NCBI GenBank assembly: GCA_905339235.1
Contig: CAJPFG010000015.1
Coordinates: 119,190 to 183,189 of the forward strand
Source of the DNA: Phycisphaerales bacterium
Lineage (GTDB): Bacteria > Planctomycetota > Phycisphaerae > Phycisphaerales > UBA1924
Reading direction: 5' to 3'
DNA length: 64,000 bases
Shown here: positions 33,362 to 42,900 of the stretch, piece by piece
Layout of the letters: every line of letters begins with the position of its first letter
How positions within the stretch are numbered: position 1 is the first letter of the stretch
Program-made: the position numbers and the translations under genes
The notes under the pieces: generated by a model
Told to the model about the DNA's origin: nothing
The model's database searches: none
The model's input: only the letters and a program-made list of their open reading frames with translations

Positions 33362-34969
33362 ATGACCGGGGCTATTCCGAGCACGCGCGCCAGCCGGAGT
33401 CGGCGACTCCGCAGGCGTGGCATCGGAACATCGCAGGGAACCTCGACGGCCGCCCTGAACCGTTTGGCTCTCGCAGGCGCCCTCGACCCCATCATCACGA
33501 TCGATGCCTTCGGCATCATCCGCTCCGCCAGCGACTCGGTTCAGCGCGTCTTCGGGTGGGGCCCTCACGAACTACTCGGGCAGAACGTCCGCATTCTCAT
33601 GCCTGAGCCCCACCGTTCGCAGCACTCCAGCCACCTCGCCCGGTTCCGCGAAACCGGCGAGACGAGCATCATCGGCCAGACCCACCGCTTCGACGCTGTG
33701 CGCAAGGACGGCACGCTCTTCCCCGTTGATGTCTCCATCACCCAGGCGCAGACTACTGGCCGTTCGATGCCTCTTTTCATCGGCATCATCCGCGACGTGA
33801 GCATGCAGGCCGCGGTCGAGCACAGCCACGAGGAGTTCCGCGCTCAACTTCAGCGTCAGGTGACCGAGCAGACCCAGGCCCTTCATGCCGCGCACGAGCG
33901 TCTTCGCATGGCCGACCGCCTCGCCTCTATCGGCACGCTCGCCGCGGGCCTTGGTCATGACATCAACAACGTGCTGCTCCCCGTGCGAGCCCGCCTCAAC
34001 GCCCTCGACGCCGCGGCCGCATCTTTCTCAGACTGCTCGCGAGAGCACGTCAGGGCACTTCAGGAGAGCATCTCGTACCTCCAGCAACTCGCCGATGGTC
34101 TGCACTTTCTCGCCCTTGACCCTGTCTCCGAGCAGGCCGCCTCCGACGAAGTCAGCACCAACCTCGCGGACTGGTGGTCGCGCACCGGCCCGTTGCTCGC
34201 GAAGGCCGTTCCGAAGCACGTGAGGGTCACGGCGTCCATTCCCGCGGAGCTTCCGCCGGTAACCATCGCCCCGCACCGTCTCACCCAGGCCGTCCTCAAC
34301 CTCATCGTCAACGCGGGCGAGGCCATCCCCATCGCGCGCAAGCGCATGCAAGGCCGCGTCCGCGTCACCGCCCATCGCTCCGCTTGCGACGTCTTCCTCC
34401 GCATCGCCGACAACGGCTCGGGCATGTCGGAAGAGGTCCGCCGCCGCGCCTTCGACATGTTCTTCACCACCAAGGCCCGCGGCGTCGGCACGGGCCTTGG
34501 CCTGCCGCTGGTGCACCAGGTCATCACCAGCGCGGGCGGGACCGTGCAGATCGACTCGGAAGTTGGTCGTGGAACCACGATCATCCTGACGCTCCCCATC
34601 GCGATGGCGGCCAACGGCCACCACCTTCGCGACAAGCCGCTCCGCGTCGCCATCGACATCCGCGACGGTCGCGCCGCCGGGCTCGTCCGTCACATCATCG
34701 AATCCGCCGGCCACCAGCCCGCCGACCGGCCCGACGCAGACGTCCTTATTCTCGAGCCGCTCGCCTCGCTCGCGCCTCACGCGCGCCGGTGGCTCGCACA
34801 ATCCCGCACCCGACGCGTCATCCTCTTCGGCAGCCCCGCCGGCCACAACTCCCGCTGGGAATCGCTCACCGACTGCATCCTTCACGACACCTCCGACCTT
34901 ACGCCGCTGCGAACCTGTCTCGCCAGGGCCCTGGAATCTTTGGCGCACCCGGAAGCCGCCCATCAATGA
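33362..34969 (+). CDS. PAS-domain sensor histidine kinase
   Basis: 535 aa, cytoplasmic (no membrane helices). PAS at about 36-148 (DPIITIDAFGIIRSASDSVQ, FDAVRKDGTLFPVDVSIT). Then a coil and dimerisation domain with His199 in LAAGLGHDINNVLLPV. HATPase has N-box LNLIVNAGEAI, DNGSGM and VGTGLGLPLVHQV. After the kinase core the last about 110 residues (LRVAIDIRDGRAAGLVRHI, ADVLILEP) look like a receiver fold without the usual acidic pair. A FixL-like PAS hints at redox or gas sensing, unproven. It pairs with the LuxR regulator by a 4-base overlap. Confidence 0.88.
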   Translation: MTGAIPSTRASRSRRLRRRGIGTSQGTSTAALNRLALAGALDPIITIDAFGIIRSASDSVQRVFGWGPHELLGQNVRILMPEPHRSQHSSHLARFRETGETSIIGQTHRFDAVRKDGTLFPVDVSITQAQTTGRSMPLFIGIIRDVSMQAAVEHSHEEFRAQLQRQVTEQTQALHAAHERLRMADRLASIGTLAAGLGHDINNVLLPVRARLNALDAAAASFSDCSREHVRALQESISYLQQLADGLHFLALDPVSEQAASDEVSTNLADWWSRTGPLLAKAVPKHVRVTASIPAELPPVTIAPHRLTQAVLNLIVNAGEAIPIARKRMQGRVRVTAHRSACDVFLRIADNGSGMSEEVRRRAFDMFFTTKARGVGTGLGLPLVHQVITSAGGTVQIDSEVGRGTTIILTLPIAMAANGHHLRDKPLRVAIDIRDGRAAGLVRHIIESAGHQPADRPDADVLILEPLASLAPHARRWLAQSRTRRVILFGSPAGHNSRWESLTDCILHDTSDLTPLRTCLARALESLAHPEAAHQ

Positions 34970-35703
34970 CCCTCCGCGCTCAGTCTCGTACCCCCTCCAT
35001 CCCCGCGCCGCCCTGGTCTCAGGCCGTCCGCGTGCTCTGCGTCGACGACCACGCCCTTCTGATCGAGGGACTGAAGGCGCAGTTCGCGATCAGCGCCAGG
35101 CTGGTCGTGGTCGGCACGCTCTCCTCCGCCGACTCTCTCGCCGCGGAATACGACAGGCTCCGGCCCGATGTCGTGCTCCTCGACGTGGAGATGCCCGGCG
35201 CCGACTCCTTCGAAGCGGCCGACCGCCTCCGGCACGCCCACCCCAACGCGCGCGTCGTGTTTCTCAGCGCCCACATCCGCGACGGTTACATATCCGCGGC
35301 CTACAAGTGCGGCGCGCTCGGCTACTTTGCCAAGTCCGACGATCTCGACGCCATTGTGCAGGGCCTGCTCGAAATCGCAGCCAACCCTTCGGGCGCCTTT
35401 GTTCTGGGGCCCAAGATCCGGGAGCACTGTCGGCCCATCCGCGCCGCCGCGCCCTTCCTGTCCCGTCCCTCGCCCCGCACGTGCGGCACGCCCCGCACCC
35501 CGCTGGACTCCCTCACCACCCGAGAACTCGAAGTGCTCCGGCTCATCGGGAAGGGCCATTCCCGCGGCCAGATCGCCTCCGATCTCTCCCGCAGCGCCAA
35601 GACCATCGACGGCCACCAGGAGCGCATCATGCGCAAACTGGGAATCTCCTCCCGCGCCGATCTCGTGCGCCTCGCCATCCGCGAGGGGCTCGCCGAGGCC
35701 TGA
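34966..35703 (+). CDS. LuxR/NarL-type response regulator
   Basis: 245 aa. Receiver at 21-140: VRVLCVDDHALLIEG with the acidic pair, phospho-Asp73 in VVLLDVEMPG, the Ser of VVFLSAH, and Lys in YFAKSDD. The linker is about 45 residues and Pro-rich. The HTH of LuxR type is at 180-240: LTTRELEVLRLIGKGHSRGQ, IASDLSRSAKTIDGHQERIM, RKLGISSRADLVRLAI. It should bind DNA once phosphorylated by the kinase just upstream, whose stop it overlaps (ATGA). Confidence 0.93.
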   Translation: MTLRAQSRTPSIPAPPWSQAVRVLCVDDHALLIEGLKAQFAISARLVVVGTLSSADSLAAEYDRLRPDVVLLDVEMPGADSFEAADRLRHAHPNARVVFLSAHIRDGYISAAYKCGALGYFAKSDDLDAIVQGLLEIAANPSGAFVLGPKIREHCRPIRAAAPFLSRPSPRTCGTPRTPLDSLTTRELEVLRLIGKGHSRGQIASDLSRSAKTIDGHQERIMRKLGISSRADLVRLAIREGLAEA

Positions 35704-35736
35704 TCCCGCCGTCGAAACACATTGCTCTGCTCTTAC

Positions 35737-35757
35737 TTCAGGGAACTTTCCCCGTGG
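35737..35757 (+). promoter_or_regulatory. GGGAACTTTCCC element, copy 4
   Basis: TTCAGGGAACTTTCCCCGTG lies 75 bases ahead of the ATG at 35832. It is on the plus strand, oriented toward the gene like the other copies. The core GGGAA-CT-TTCCC is a perfect short palindrome and close to an ECF -35 (GGAACTT). Confidence 0.55.
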
Positions 35758-35831
35758 CCGCATGCCCCGCGCCGGGCCCTAATTCCATCGCCTCTCGCAT
35801 CTGTTTCGAGACGCAAAAAAAGGAGAGAGAG

Positions 35832-36458
35832 ATGACACCTATCGGTCTCAAGGCCTCTGTTGCTCTGCTTGCCGGTCTCGCATCCGCGGCCGTCGCGGGC
35901 ACCACGTCGTTCACGTACGAAACCGAGTTCAGCGGAAGCGGGTACAACCCCACCGGGCCCTGCCCTTGGCTGTCGGCCACGATTACCGACATCAGCCCGG
36001 GCCTGGTCGAACTCCAACTCACCCGGACTTCGACCCTCAACCCATCAGAGTTCGTTGACGAGTGGCTCTTCAACGTCGATCCGCTGATCGACCCGGCCTC
36101 CATTGCGTTCGTCCGCGTCTCCGGCCCGGTGCCGCACGATCTCGGTGCCGCGACAAATGCCTTCAACGCCGGCGGCGTTCACGATTTCGACATCCGTTTC
36201 GACTTCAGCAACAACAACGACGCCGAGCGCTTTGACGATTCATGGCCCACCTCGGTCTACTCCCTGCAGGCCAACGGCCTCTCCGCCGCGTCCTTCTTCA
36301 CTCTCAGCGGCAACGACAACTCGCCGCGCCGCCTCTACACCGCGGCCCACGTGCAGGGCATCGGCGATGGCTCCGCCTGGATCACGCTCATCCCATCGCC
36401 CGGAACTCTCGCGATCGCCTTCGTGGGGCTTGGCCTGCTCTTCTCTCGACGCAGGTAA
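35832..36458 (+). CDS. Secreted PEP-CTERM-like protein
   Basis: 208 aa. Signal peptide (LKASVALLAGLASAAVA), a beta-type domain (FTYETEFSGSGYNPTGPCPW, ISPGLVELQLTRTS, HDFDIRFDFSNNND) and the tail IPSPGTLAIAFVGLGLLFSRRR. A strong AAAGGAGAGAGAG ribosome site fixes the start. The GGGAACTTTCCC element and its own leader suggest its own promoter. It lies just downstream of the two-component pair. Confidence 0.84.
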   Translation: MTPIGLKASVALLAGLASAAVAGTTSFTYETEFSGSGYNPTGPCPWLSATITDISPGLVELQLTRTSTLNPSEFVDEWLFNVDPLIDPASIAFVRVSGPVPHDLGAATNAFNAGGVHDFDIRFDFSNNNDAERFDDSWPTSVYSLQANGLSAASFFTLSGNDNSPRRLYTAAHVQGIGDGSAWITLIPSPGTLAIAFVGLGLLFSRRR

Positions 36459-36490
36459 CCAACCCGAAAGCGGCCTCGGATCAACCGCCC

Positions 36491-36520
36491 CAGCCCGCCC
36501 CATGCCAAGGGGGCGGGCTG
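36491..36520 (+). terminator. Hairpin after the PEP-CTERM gene
   Basis: A perfect 11-base stem, CAGCCCGCCCC (36491-36501) with GGGGCGGGCTG (36510-36520), 32 bases after the stop. No T-run follows, so a factor-dependent or weak terminator. Confidence 0.5.
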
Positions 36521-36573
36521 TCGGCGTGTTCAGCCGAATTGGCGGCACGCCACCCGCGCGGTACCATCGCCGC

Positions 36574-38289
36574 GTGCCCAAAGCAAAGCCCACGTATTCG
36601 GTCCCTCACTCTCCTTCTCCCAAACCCGTGCCACGGCGGACCGCCGTCCTGATCGCGTCCGGCGACCTTCGTGAATCCGCAAACCTCGTGTGCTGGCCGG
36701 CACAGCAGGCCCTCGAAGCCCAGGCGGCCGCGGCATTCAAAGTCCTCGGCTGGAACCTCGTTCGCGCCAACCCCGGCCGGAACACCGGCGAGTTCGCCCA
36801 CGGATTCATCGCTTCACAAGCCCAGGGCCGCGAGGCCTTCGCCAACATCCACCCCGACGCGCCCCTCGTCGTCGCCGAGGCGGTCTGGCAGTACTCCCAC
36901 CACGTCCTCATGGGGCTCTGCAACCACAAGGGCCCCATCCTCATCCTCGCCAACTGGTCCGGCCAGTGGCCCGGGCTCGTCGGCGCTCTCAATCTCCGCG
37001 CCTCCCTCACCAAGGCCGGCGTTGAGTACTCCTTCCTCTGGAGCGACGACTTCGCCGCCGCGGACTTCCGCGCCAAACTCGCGCAGTGGCTCGTGAAGGG
37101 CCGTCTCAAGCACGACCTCTCCCACGTCCAGCGGCTCGACCCTCGACGCCTCCCCTCGCGCGAACGCAAACTCGGCCACGCCCTCGCGGCCCAACTCCGC
37201 CGCCGCCCCGCCATCCTCGGCGTCTTCGACGAGGGCTGCATGGGCATGTACAACGCCATCATCCCCGACGCCGCACTCCACGCCGCGGGGGCGTACAAGG
37301 AGCGCCTCAGCCAGTCCGCCCTCTTCGCCGCGATGCGCGAAGTCCCAGACGCCGAAGCCGACGAAGTCCGCTCCTGGCTCGACGCCCGCGGCCTGAAGTT
37401 CAACACCGGCCCCGACGAATCCACCGACCTCACCGACAGCCAGATCCGCTGGCAGTGCAAGATGTACGTCGCCGCGCTCCGAATCGCCGACGAGTTCGGC
37501 TGCGACGCTATCGGCATCCAGTACCAGCAGGGCCTCAAGGACCTCTGCCCCGCCAGCGACCTCGCCGAGGGCCTTCTCAACTGCTCCGACCGCCCACCCG
37601 TGCGCGCCATCTCCGGACCCAACGCCGGCAAGGTCCTCTTCGAAGGCCGGCCCCTCACGCACTTCAACGAAGTGGACGAATGCGCCGGACTGGACGGCCT
37701 TATCACCCAGCGAGTCTGGAGCGCCATGAACCTCCCCGGCGACAACACCCTTCACGACCTGCGCTGGGGCGAGCGATACGGCGACGACTACGTCTGGGTC
37801 CTCCTCATCTCCGGCGCAGCGCCCCCCAGCCACTTCGAACGCGGATACGCCGGTGCGTCCAGCGATCGCCAGCCCGCCATGTATTTCCGCCTCGGCGGCG
37901 GCACGCTCAAGGGCGTCTCCCGCCCCGGCGAAGTTGTCTGGTCCCGCATCTACCTCCAGCCCGACGCCAAAGGCCGCGACCGGCTCCACATGGACCTCGG
38001 CCGCCTCGCCGCCGTCGCACTCCCTCCCGAAGAAACCCGGCGCCGCTGGAACGCCACCACGCCCCAATGGCCCATCATGCACGCTGTTTTCTATGGCGTC
38101 ACCCGTGATCAACTCATGGCCAAGCACCAGGCCAACCACATCCAGGTCGTCTACGCCCCCGACGCCGTCACCGCCGACCGCGCCCTCGCCGCCAAGGCCG
38201 CGATGGCCGATGCGCTCGGCATCCGCGTCAACCTCTGCGGCGCCGACGCCGAGGGCCGCCCCCTCGCCAAGGCGCTCGCCCGCCTCTAA
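36574..38289 (+). CDS. L-fucose/D-arabinose isomerase-like protein
   Basis: About 571 aa from a GTG at 36574. It fits the FucI/AraA aldose-ketose isomerase fold: N-terminal Rossmann-like part (PLVVAEAVWQYSHHVLMG, ILILANWSGQWPGLVGALN), then ILGVFDEGCMGMYNAIIPD, then GCDAIGIQYQQGLKDLCPAS, and a C-terminal domain of the fucose-isomerase kind. FucI enzymes often also isomerise D-arabinose to D-ribulose. The exact sugar is not proven. A ribulokinase follows after 3 bases. Metal ligands appear to be the Glu/Asp of FDEGCMG and the EVDECAG segment. Confidence 0.75.
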   Translation: MPKAKPTYSVPHSPSPKPVPRRTAVLIASGDLRESANLVCWPAQQALEAQAAAAFKVLGWNLVRANPGRNTGEFAHGFIASQAQGREAFANIHPDAPLVVAEAVWQYSHHVLMGLCNHKGPILILANWSGQWPGLVGALNLRASLTKAGVEYSFLWSDDFAAADFRAKLAQWLVKGRLKHDLSHVQRLDPRRLPSRERKLGHALAAQLRRRPAILGVFDEGCMGMYNAIIPDAALHAAGAYKERLSQSALFAAMREVPDAEADEVRSWLDARGLKFNTGPDESTDLTDSQIRWQCKMYVAALRIADEFGCDAIGIQYQQGLKDLCPASDLAEGLLNCSDRPPVRAISGPNAGKVLFEGRPLTHFNEVDECAGLDGLITQRVWSAMNLPGDNTLHDLRWGERYGDDYVWVLLISGAAPPSHFERGYAGASSDRQPAMYFRLGGGTLKGVSRPGEVVWSRIYLQPDAKGRDRLHMDLGRLAAVALPPEETRRRWNATTPQWPIMHAVFYGVTRDQLMAKHQANHIQVVYAPDAVTADRALAAKAAMADALGIRVNLCGADAEGRPLAKALARL

Positions 38290-38292
38290 CCC

Positions 38293-39981
38293 ATGTCCCA
38301 CTCCCCCACAGTTCTCGGCATCGACTTCGGCACCAACAGCGTCCGAGCCGTCGTCATCGACCCCGCCGACGGACGGACGCTCGGTACCGGAATCGCCGCC
38401 TTTCAGCGCGGCGATCAGGGCGTCATTTCCTCTCCCTCCGACCCCCACCTCGCCCGCCAGCATCCCGCCGATTACGTGGAAACCCTCGCGGCCGCGGTAG
38501 CCGCCGCCATCGAGCACACCCGCGAGGTCCACGAGAGCGCTCCCGCGTCCATACGCGCCATCGGCATCGATTCCACGGCCTCCACTCCCATCCCCGTTGA
38601 CCGGGCCAACACACCGCTCGCGCTCCTGCCCGATTTCGCCTCCGAGCCCGACGCCATGGCCTGGCTCTGGAAGGACCACACCTCCCACGCCGAGGCCGCG
38701 GCCATCACCTCCCTCGCCCGTGAGCAGCAACGCCCCTACCTCGCCAAGTGCGGCGGCTCCTACTCCTCCGAGTGGTTCTGGTCCAAGATCCTCCACTGCT
38801 GGCGCACAAACCCCCGTGTCGCCCAGGCCGCGTACTCGTGGGTCGAACTCTGCGACTGGGTGCCCGCCTACCTCTGCGGCCACACCGGCCCTGCCTCCAT
38901 CAAGCGGAGCATCTGCGCCGCGGGGCACAAAGGTCTCTACCACGAATCCTGGGGCGGCCCGCCCTCGCCGGATTTCCTCGACGCCCTCGCCCCCGGCCTC
39001 TCGCGCCTCCGCGACACCATCTCCACTCCCGCCCTCGCGGCCGACAAGCCCGCCGGCACGCTCGCGCCGCACATCGCCGCGCGGCTGGGCCTCCCGCCGG
39101 GCATCCCCGTCGCCGTCGGCGCGATCGACGCCCACCTCGGCGCCGTAGGCTCCGGCTGCGCGCCCGGCACCCTGGTGAAAATCATCGGCACCAGCACCTG
39201 CGACTGCATCGCCGTCCCGCTCGCCCAACCACTCGCCGACATCCCCGGCGTCTGCGGCATCGTCCCCGAATCCATCCTCCCCGGCTGCCACGGCATCGAG
39301 GCCGGCCAATCCGCCGTCGGCGACATCTTCAACTGGTTCGTCTCCCGCGTACTCGGCCATTCCGGCGACGCCGCGTCCGCCACCCACGCCTCCCTCACCG
39401 CAGACGCCGCGAAACTCTCGCCCGCCGAGTCCGGCCTCCTTACCCTCGACTGGCACAACGGCAACCGCACCATCCTCGTCGATCCCATGCTCACAGGCCT
39501 CACCCTCGGCCAGACCCTCGCCACCACGCCCGCCGATATCTACCGCTCGCTCATCGAGTCCACCGCCTTCGGCACCCGCATGATCCTCGATCGACTCACC
39601 CGGCACGGCGTCGCCATCGACCGCATCGTCTGCTGCGGCGGCATCGCCGAGAAGAACGCCCTGCTCATGCAGATCTACGCCGACGTGCTCCAGCGTCCCA
39701 TGCACATCGCCGCAAGCGACCAGGCCTGCGCCCTCGGCGCCGCCGTCTTCGCGTCTGTGGTCGGCCGAGTTCATCCCAACGTCCCCGCCGCCCAATCAGC
39801 CATGACCGGCACGCGGGCGCAGGTCTACCGCCCCGATCCCCGGCATACCCCCGCCTACGACAGCCTTTTCAACCTCTATCGCACGCTGCACGACGCTTTC
39901 GGAACGCCACCCCCGCCGGGCTCACTCTTCCACGTCATGAAGGAACTGCTCGCGATCCAGGCCGCGGCCCGCAGGTCATAG
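38293..39981 (+). CDS. araB: Ribulokinase-like FGGY kinase
   Basis: 562 aa. The FGGY fold starts VLGIDFGTNSVRAVVID (phosphate loop). AraB-type blocks follow: RQHPADYVETLAAAV, AIGIDSTASTPIPVD, MAWLWKDHTSHAEA, CGGSYSSEWFWSKI and SWVELCDWVPAYLCG. The second half has KIIGTSTCDCIAVP, FNWFVSRVLG and IDRIVCCGGIAEKNALLMQI, followed by the typical CALGAAVFA. It would phosphorylate L- or D-ribulose. The FucI-like partner favours D-ribulose. It converges with the hybrid kinase, whose stop lies 3 bases away. Confidence 0.85.
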   Translation: MSHSPTVLGIDFGTNSVRAVVIDPADGRTLGTGIAAFQRGDQGVISSPSDPHLARQHPADYVETLAAAVAAAIEHTREVHESAPASIRAIGIDSTASTPIPVDRANTPLALLPDFASEPDAMAWLWKDHTSHAEAAAITSLAREQQRPYLAKCGGSYSSEWFWSKILHCWRTNPRVAQAAYSWVELCDWVPAYLCGHTGPASIKRSICAAGHKGLYHESWGGPPSPDFLDALAPGLSRLRDTISTPALAADKPAGTLAPHIAARLGLPPGIPVAVGAIDAHLGAVGSGCAPGTLVKIIGTSTCDCIAVPLAQPLADIPGVCGIVPESILPGCHGIEAGQSAVGDIFNWFVSRVLGHSGDAASATHASLTADAAKLSPAESGLLTLDWHNGNRTILVDPMLTGLTLGQTLATTPADIYRSLIESTAFGTRMILDRLTRHGVAIDRIVCCGGIAEKNALLMQIYADVLQRPMHIAASDQACALGAAVFASVVGRVHPNVPAAQSAMTGTRAQVYRPDPRHTPAYDSLFNLYRTLHDAFGTPPPPGSLFHVMKELLAIQAAARRS

Positions 39982-39983
39982 CG

Positions 39984-42900
39984 TCACGCCGCCGCGGACC
40001 GAGGCTCCGATCTCTTGCCCCACTTCGCGCACACCGCGATCAGCGCCACCTTGTCGATGGGCTTGGTCGCGTAATCATCGCATCCGGCATCGATGCACTT
40101 CTCCCGGTCCCCGCTCATGGCGTGCGCCGTCAGCGCGATGATCGGCGTCCGGCACGCCAACCCGCGCAGCGTCCGCGTCGCCGTGTATCCGTCCATTTCC
40201 GGCATCTGCATGTCCATGAGCACCACGTCAAACGGCGCCGGGTCCCGCACGGGCGATTCTGTGTCTCCCCGGATCGTCATCGCCTGCACCGCCAGCAGCC
40301 CATCATCCACAATCGTCACGTCCGCTCCCGCCCGCTTCAGGTGCAGCACGATCAGCCGCTGATTGTCCGGGCCGTCCTCCGCCAGCAGAATCCGAACGCC
40401 CGCGAGCGGCGAATCGGCCGTACTCCCGCGTGCGACGCGACCGACGGGCTCCGGCGCGGCCGCCATCACCGTCACCTCCGGAACCCACAGGTTCGTCGTC
40501 GCAACCGGCCCCGTGGCGATCGTCGCGGTGAACACGCTGCCCTTCCCCGGCTCGCTCCGGACCGTAATCTCTCCGCCGAGCATCTCCGTAAGCCGCTTGG
40601 CGATGGTGAGCCCCAGCCCCGTCCCGCCGAACTTCCGCGTCGTCGTCGAATCCGCCTGCCCGAACGCCCGGAACAGCCGCTCAACCTGCTCCCGGGTCAT
40701 GCCAATCCCCGTGTCCGAGACCTCGAACCGCAGCACAGGCCCCCCCGCCGAGTGCGACTCAAACCGCACGCGCAGCGTCACCGCGCCCCGTTCGGTGAAC
40801 TTGATCCCGTTGCCCACCAGGTTCATCAGCACCTGCTTCAACCGCACCGGATCGCACTCAAACGCCCGCGGAATCTCGTTCTCGTACACGCGCTCCAGCC
40901 GGATGCGCTTGCCAAACGCCCGCACCTGCATCAGCGAGATCACGTCCTCCACCACCTTCGCGGGGTCGGTCGCCACCCGCTCGATGCCCATCTTCCCCGC
41001 CTCGATCTTCGAGATGTCCAGGATGTCGTTGATGATCGCCAGCAGGTGCTCCCCGCTCCGCTTGATCGTCGCGATCGTCTCCCGGCGCCGCTCCGGCGCC
41101 CGGTCCAGGTCCCCATCCTCCCCCAGCAGGTCCGTGAAGCCCAGGATCGCCGTCATCGGCGTTCGGATCTCGTGGCTCATGTTGGCCAGGAACTCCGACT
41201 TCGCGCGGTTCGCGGCCTCCGCCTGCCGCTTGGCCTCCAGCAGCGCCTTCTCCGCCGCGATCTTCTCCGTAACGTCCCGGAGAAACGCGTTGAACGTCAC
41301 CTCCTGCCCAGCCCGAACCGCCGTGATCGCGAGTTCGACGGTCATCGACGTTCCACCCTTCCGAACCGCCGGTGTTTCCACGCGTCGCCCCAGCAGTTCC
41401 GCTTCGCCCGTCTCGAGGTACCGTGCCAGGCCCTTTGCGTGCGCCTCACGCAGCCCGGTCGGCACGATCAGTTCGTGCAACGGCTGACCGACCGCTTCGG
41501 CACGCGTCCACCCGAATGTCCGCTCCGCCTCCGTGTTCCAGTCGGTGATCAGCCCCCGCGAATCCATCGCCACCACCGCGTCCAGCGCGGTATCGATCAC
41601 CGTGCGTATCCGCCGCTCGTTCCGCTCCAGCGCCTCCTGGGCCCGAAGGCGTCCAACCGCCAGCCCCAGCAAGGCCGCCGCGGAAGTCGTCGCCGCCAGT
41701 CGCTCGTCGGCAATCTCCCCGGGCCTGCCCCCGTACAGCATCAACTTGCCCACCACGCCCCGCTCGGTGACCACCGGCACGAACGCCATCGTCGCGATAC
41801 CTTCCGCTCGGAACAGCGCGTGGTATTCGCTCATCGAGTTGTCGAGCGCCACATCTTCCACCACCACCGGCGCCCCGTCCCACGCTCCCTGCGCCCACGG
41901 ACAGTGTCCCTCGACCCTCCGCCGATACTCCTCGCTCAGCCCCTTCCACCCCACAAACCGGCACACCCCGTCTTCCCCGTACAACAGCACCGCCGTTCGC
42001 GACAGGCCCGTCGTCTTCTCCAGCGAGTCGTTCACGCATCTCGCCGCTTCCCGCGCTTCTCCCGCTCGCGCCAGGGCCATGGACAACGCCAGCGCCGCGG
42101 CCTGCTCCGCCTGCGAACGCTGCTGCGCCGTCACGTCGCGGCTGGACCACACCACGTGCTCGACCGACGCCCCGTCCTTCGTCCACACCGGCGTGGCCGT
42201 GCACTCCAGCCACACCACCGACCCGTCCTTCTTCAACGCCCGGTACCGGACCGTCGTGGGTTCGCCCCGCCGATTCGCCGCGTACGCACGGTCCACACCC
42301 GGCAGATCATCCGCGTGAACTCGCGTTCGCCAGTTCGATCCGCCCATCTCTTCCGGCGAATACCCCAGCGTCCGGTACACCGACGGCGACAGGTACAAAC
42401 TGCTCCCGTCCGCCGACGACAGCCCAACCAGGTCGCGCGTGTTCTCCGCGAGCAACCGCGTGGTCCGCTCGCTCTCCCGTAGAGCCGCGGTCATCCGTTC
42501 CGCCATGGCGCTCGCCCGCGCCGTCGTCCGTCCCATCGTCAGCACCAGCCCCGACGCCGCGAACGCGAGCAGCACGCCGCCCAACCCCACCGCCCACACC
42601 GCCGAGCGCGATGCCCGAGTGAATCTCTCCGATGCTTCGGTCACCAGCGACCAGCGCCTCCCACCCAGTTCCACGTGCGAGCAGTCAACCAGCCGCCCGC
42701 CGCCTCTGCTTTCCGCCTCGCTCACCCTCGCGAGATCCACGTCCGACGCGTACACAAGGTCCCCAGCCTCGTGCGAGTCGCCGGAGAACATCGCCACCCC
42801 CAGTTCGCCCTCAGAGACGCCCGTCGCCCCCGCGAACGCCCGCGATGCGACAATCCCCATCGCCACCCACCCGTCCAGCGCCGCCTCCCGCTCCCCCTCC

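Noticed and set aside
36814..39795. A nearly 1,000-codon open frame opposite the isomerase and kinase genes
   Set aside because: Same mirror effect; its translation is Gly/Ala/Asp/Val-rich without domains, and both plus-strand genes are well supported.
38748..42482. A 1,244-codon plus-strand frame across the ribulokinase and the hybrid kinase
   Set aside because: Arg/Pro/His-rich translation running through two well-supported genes; no start signal or domain.
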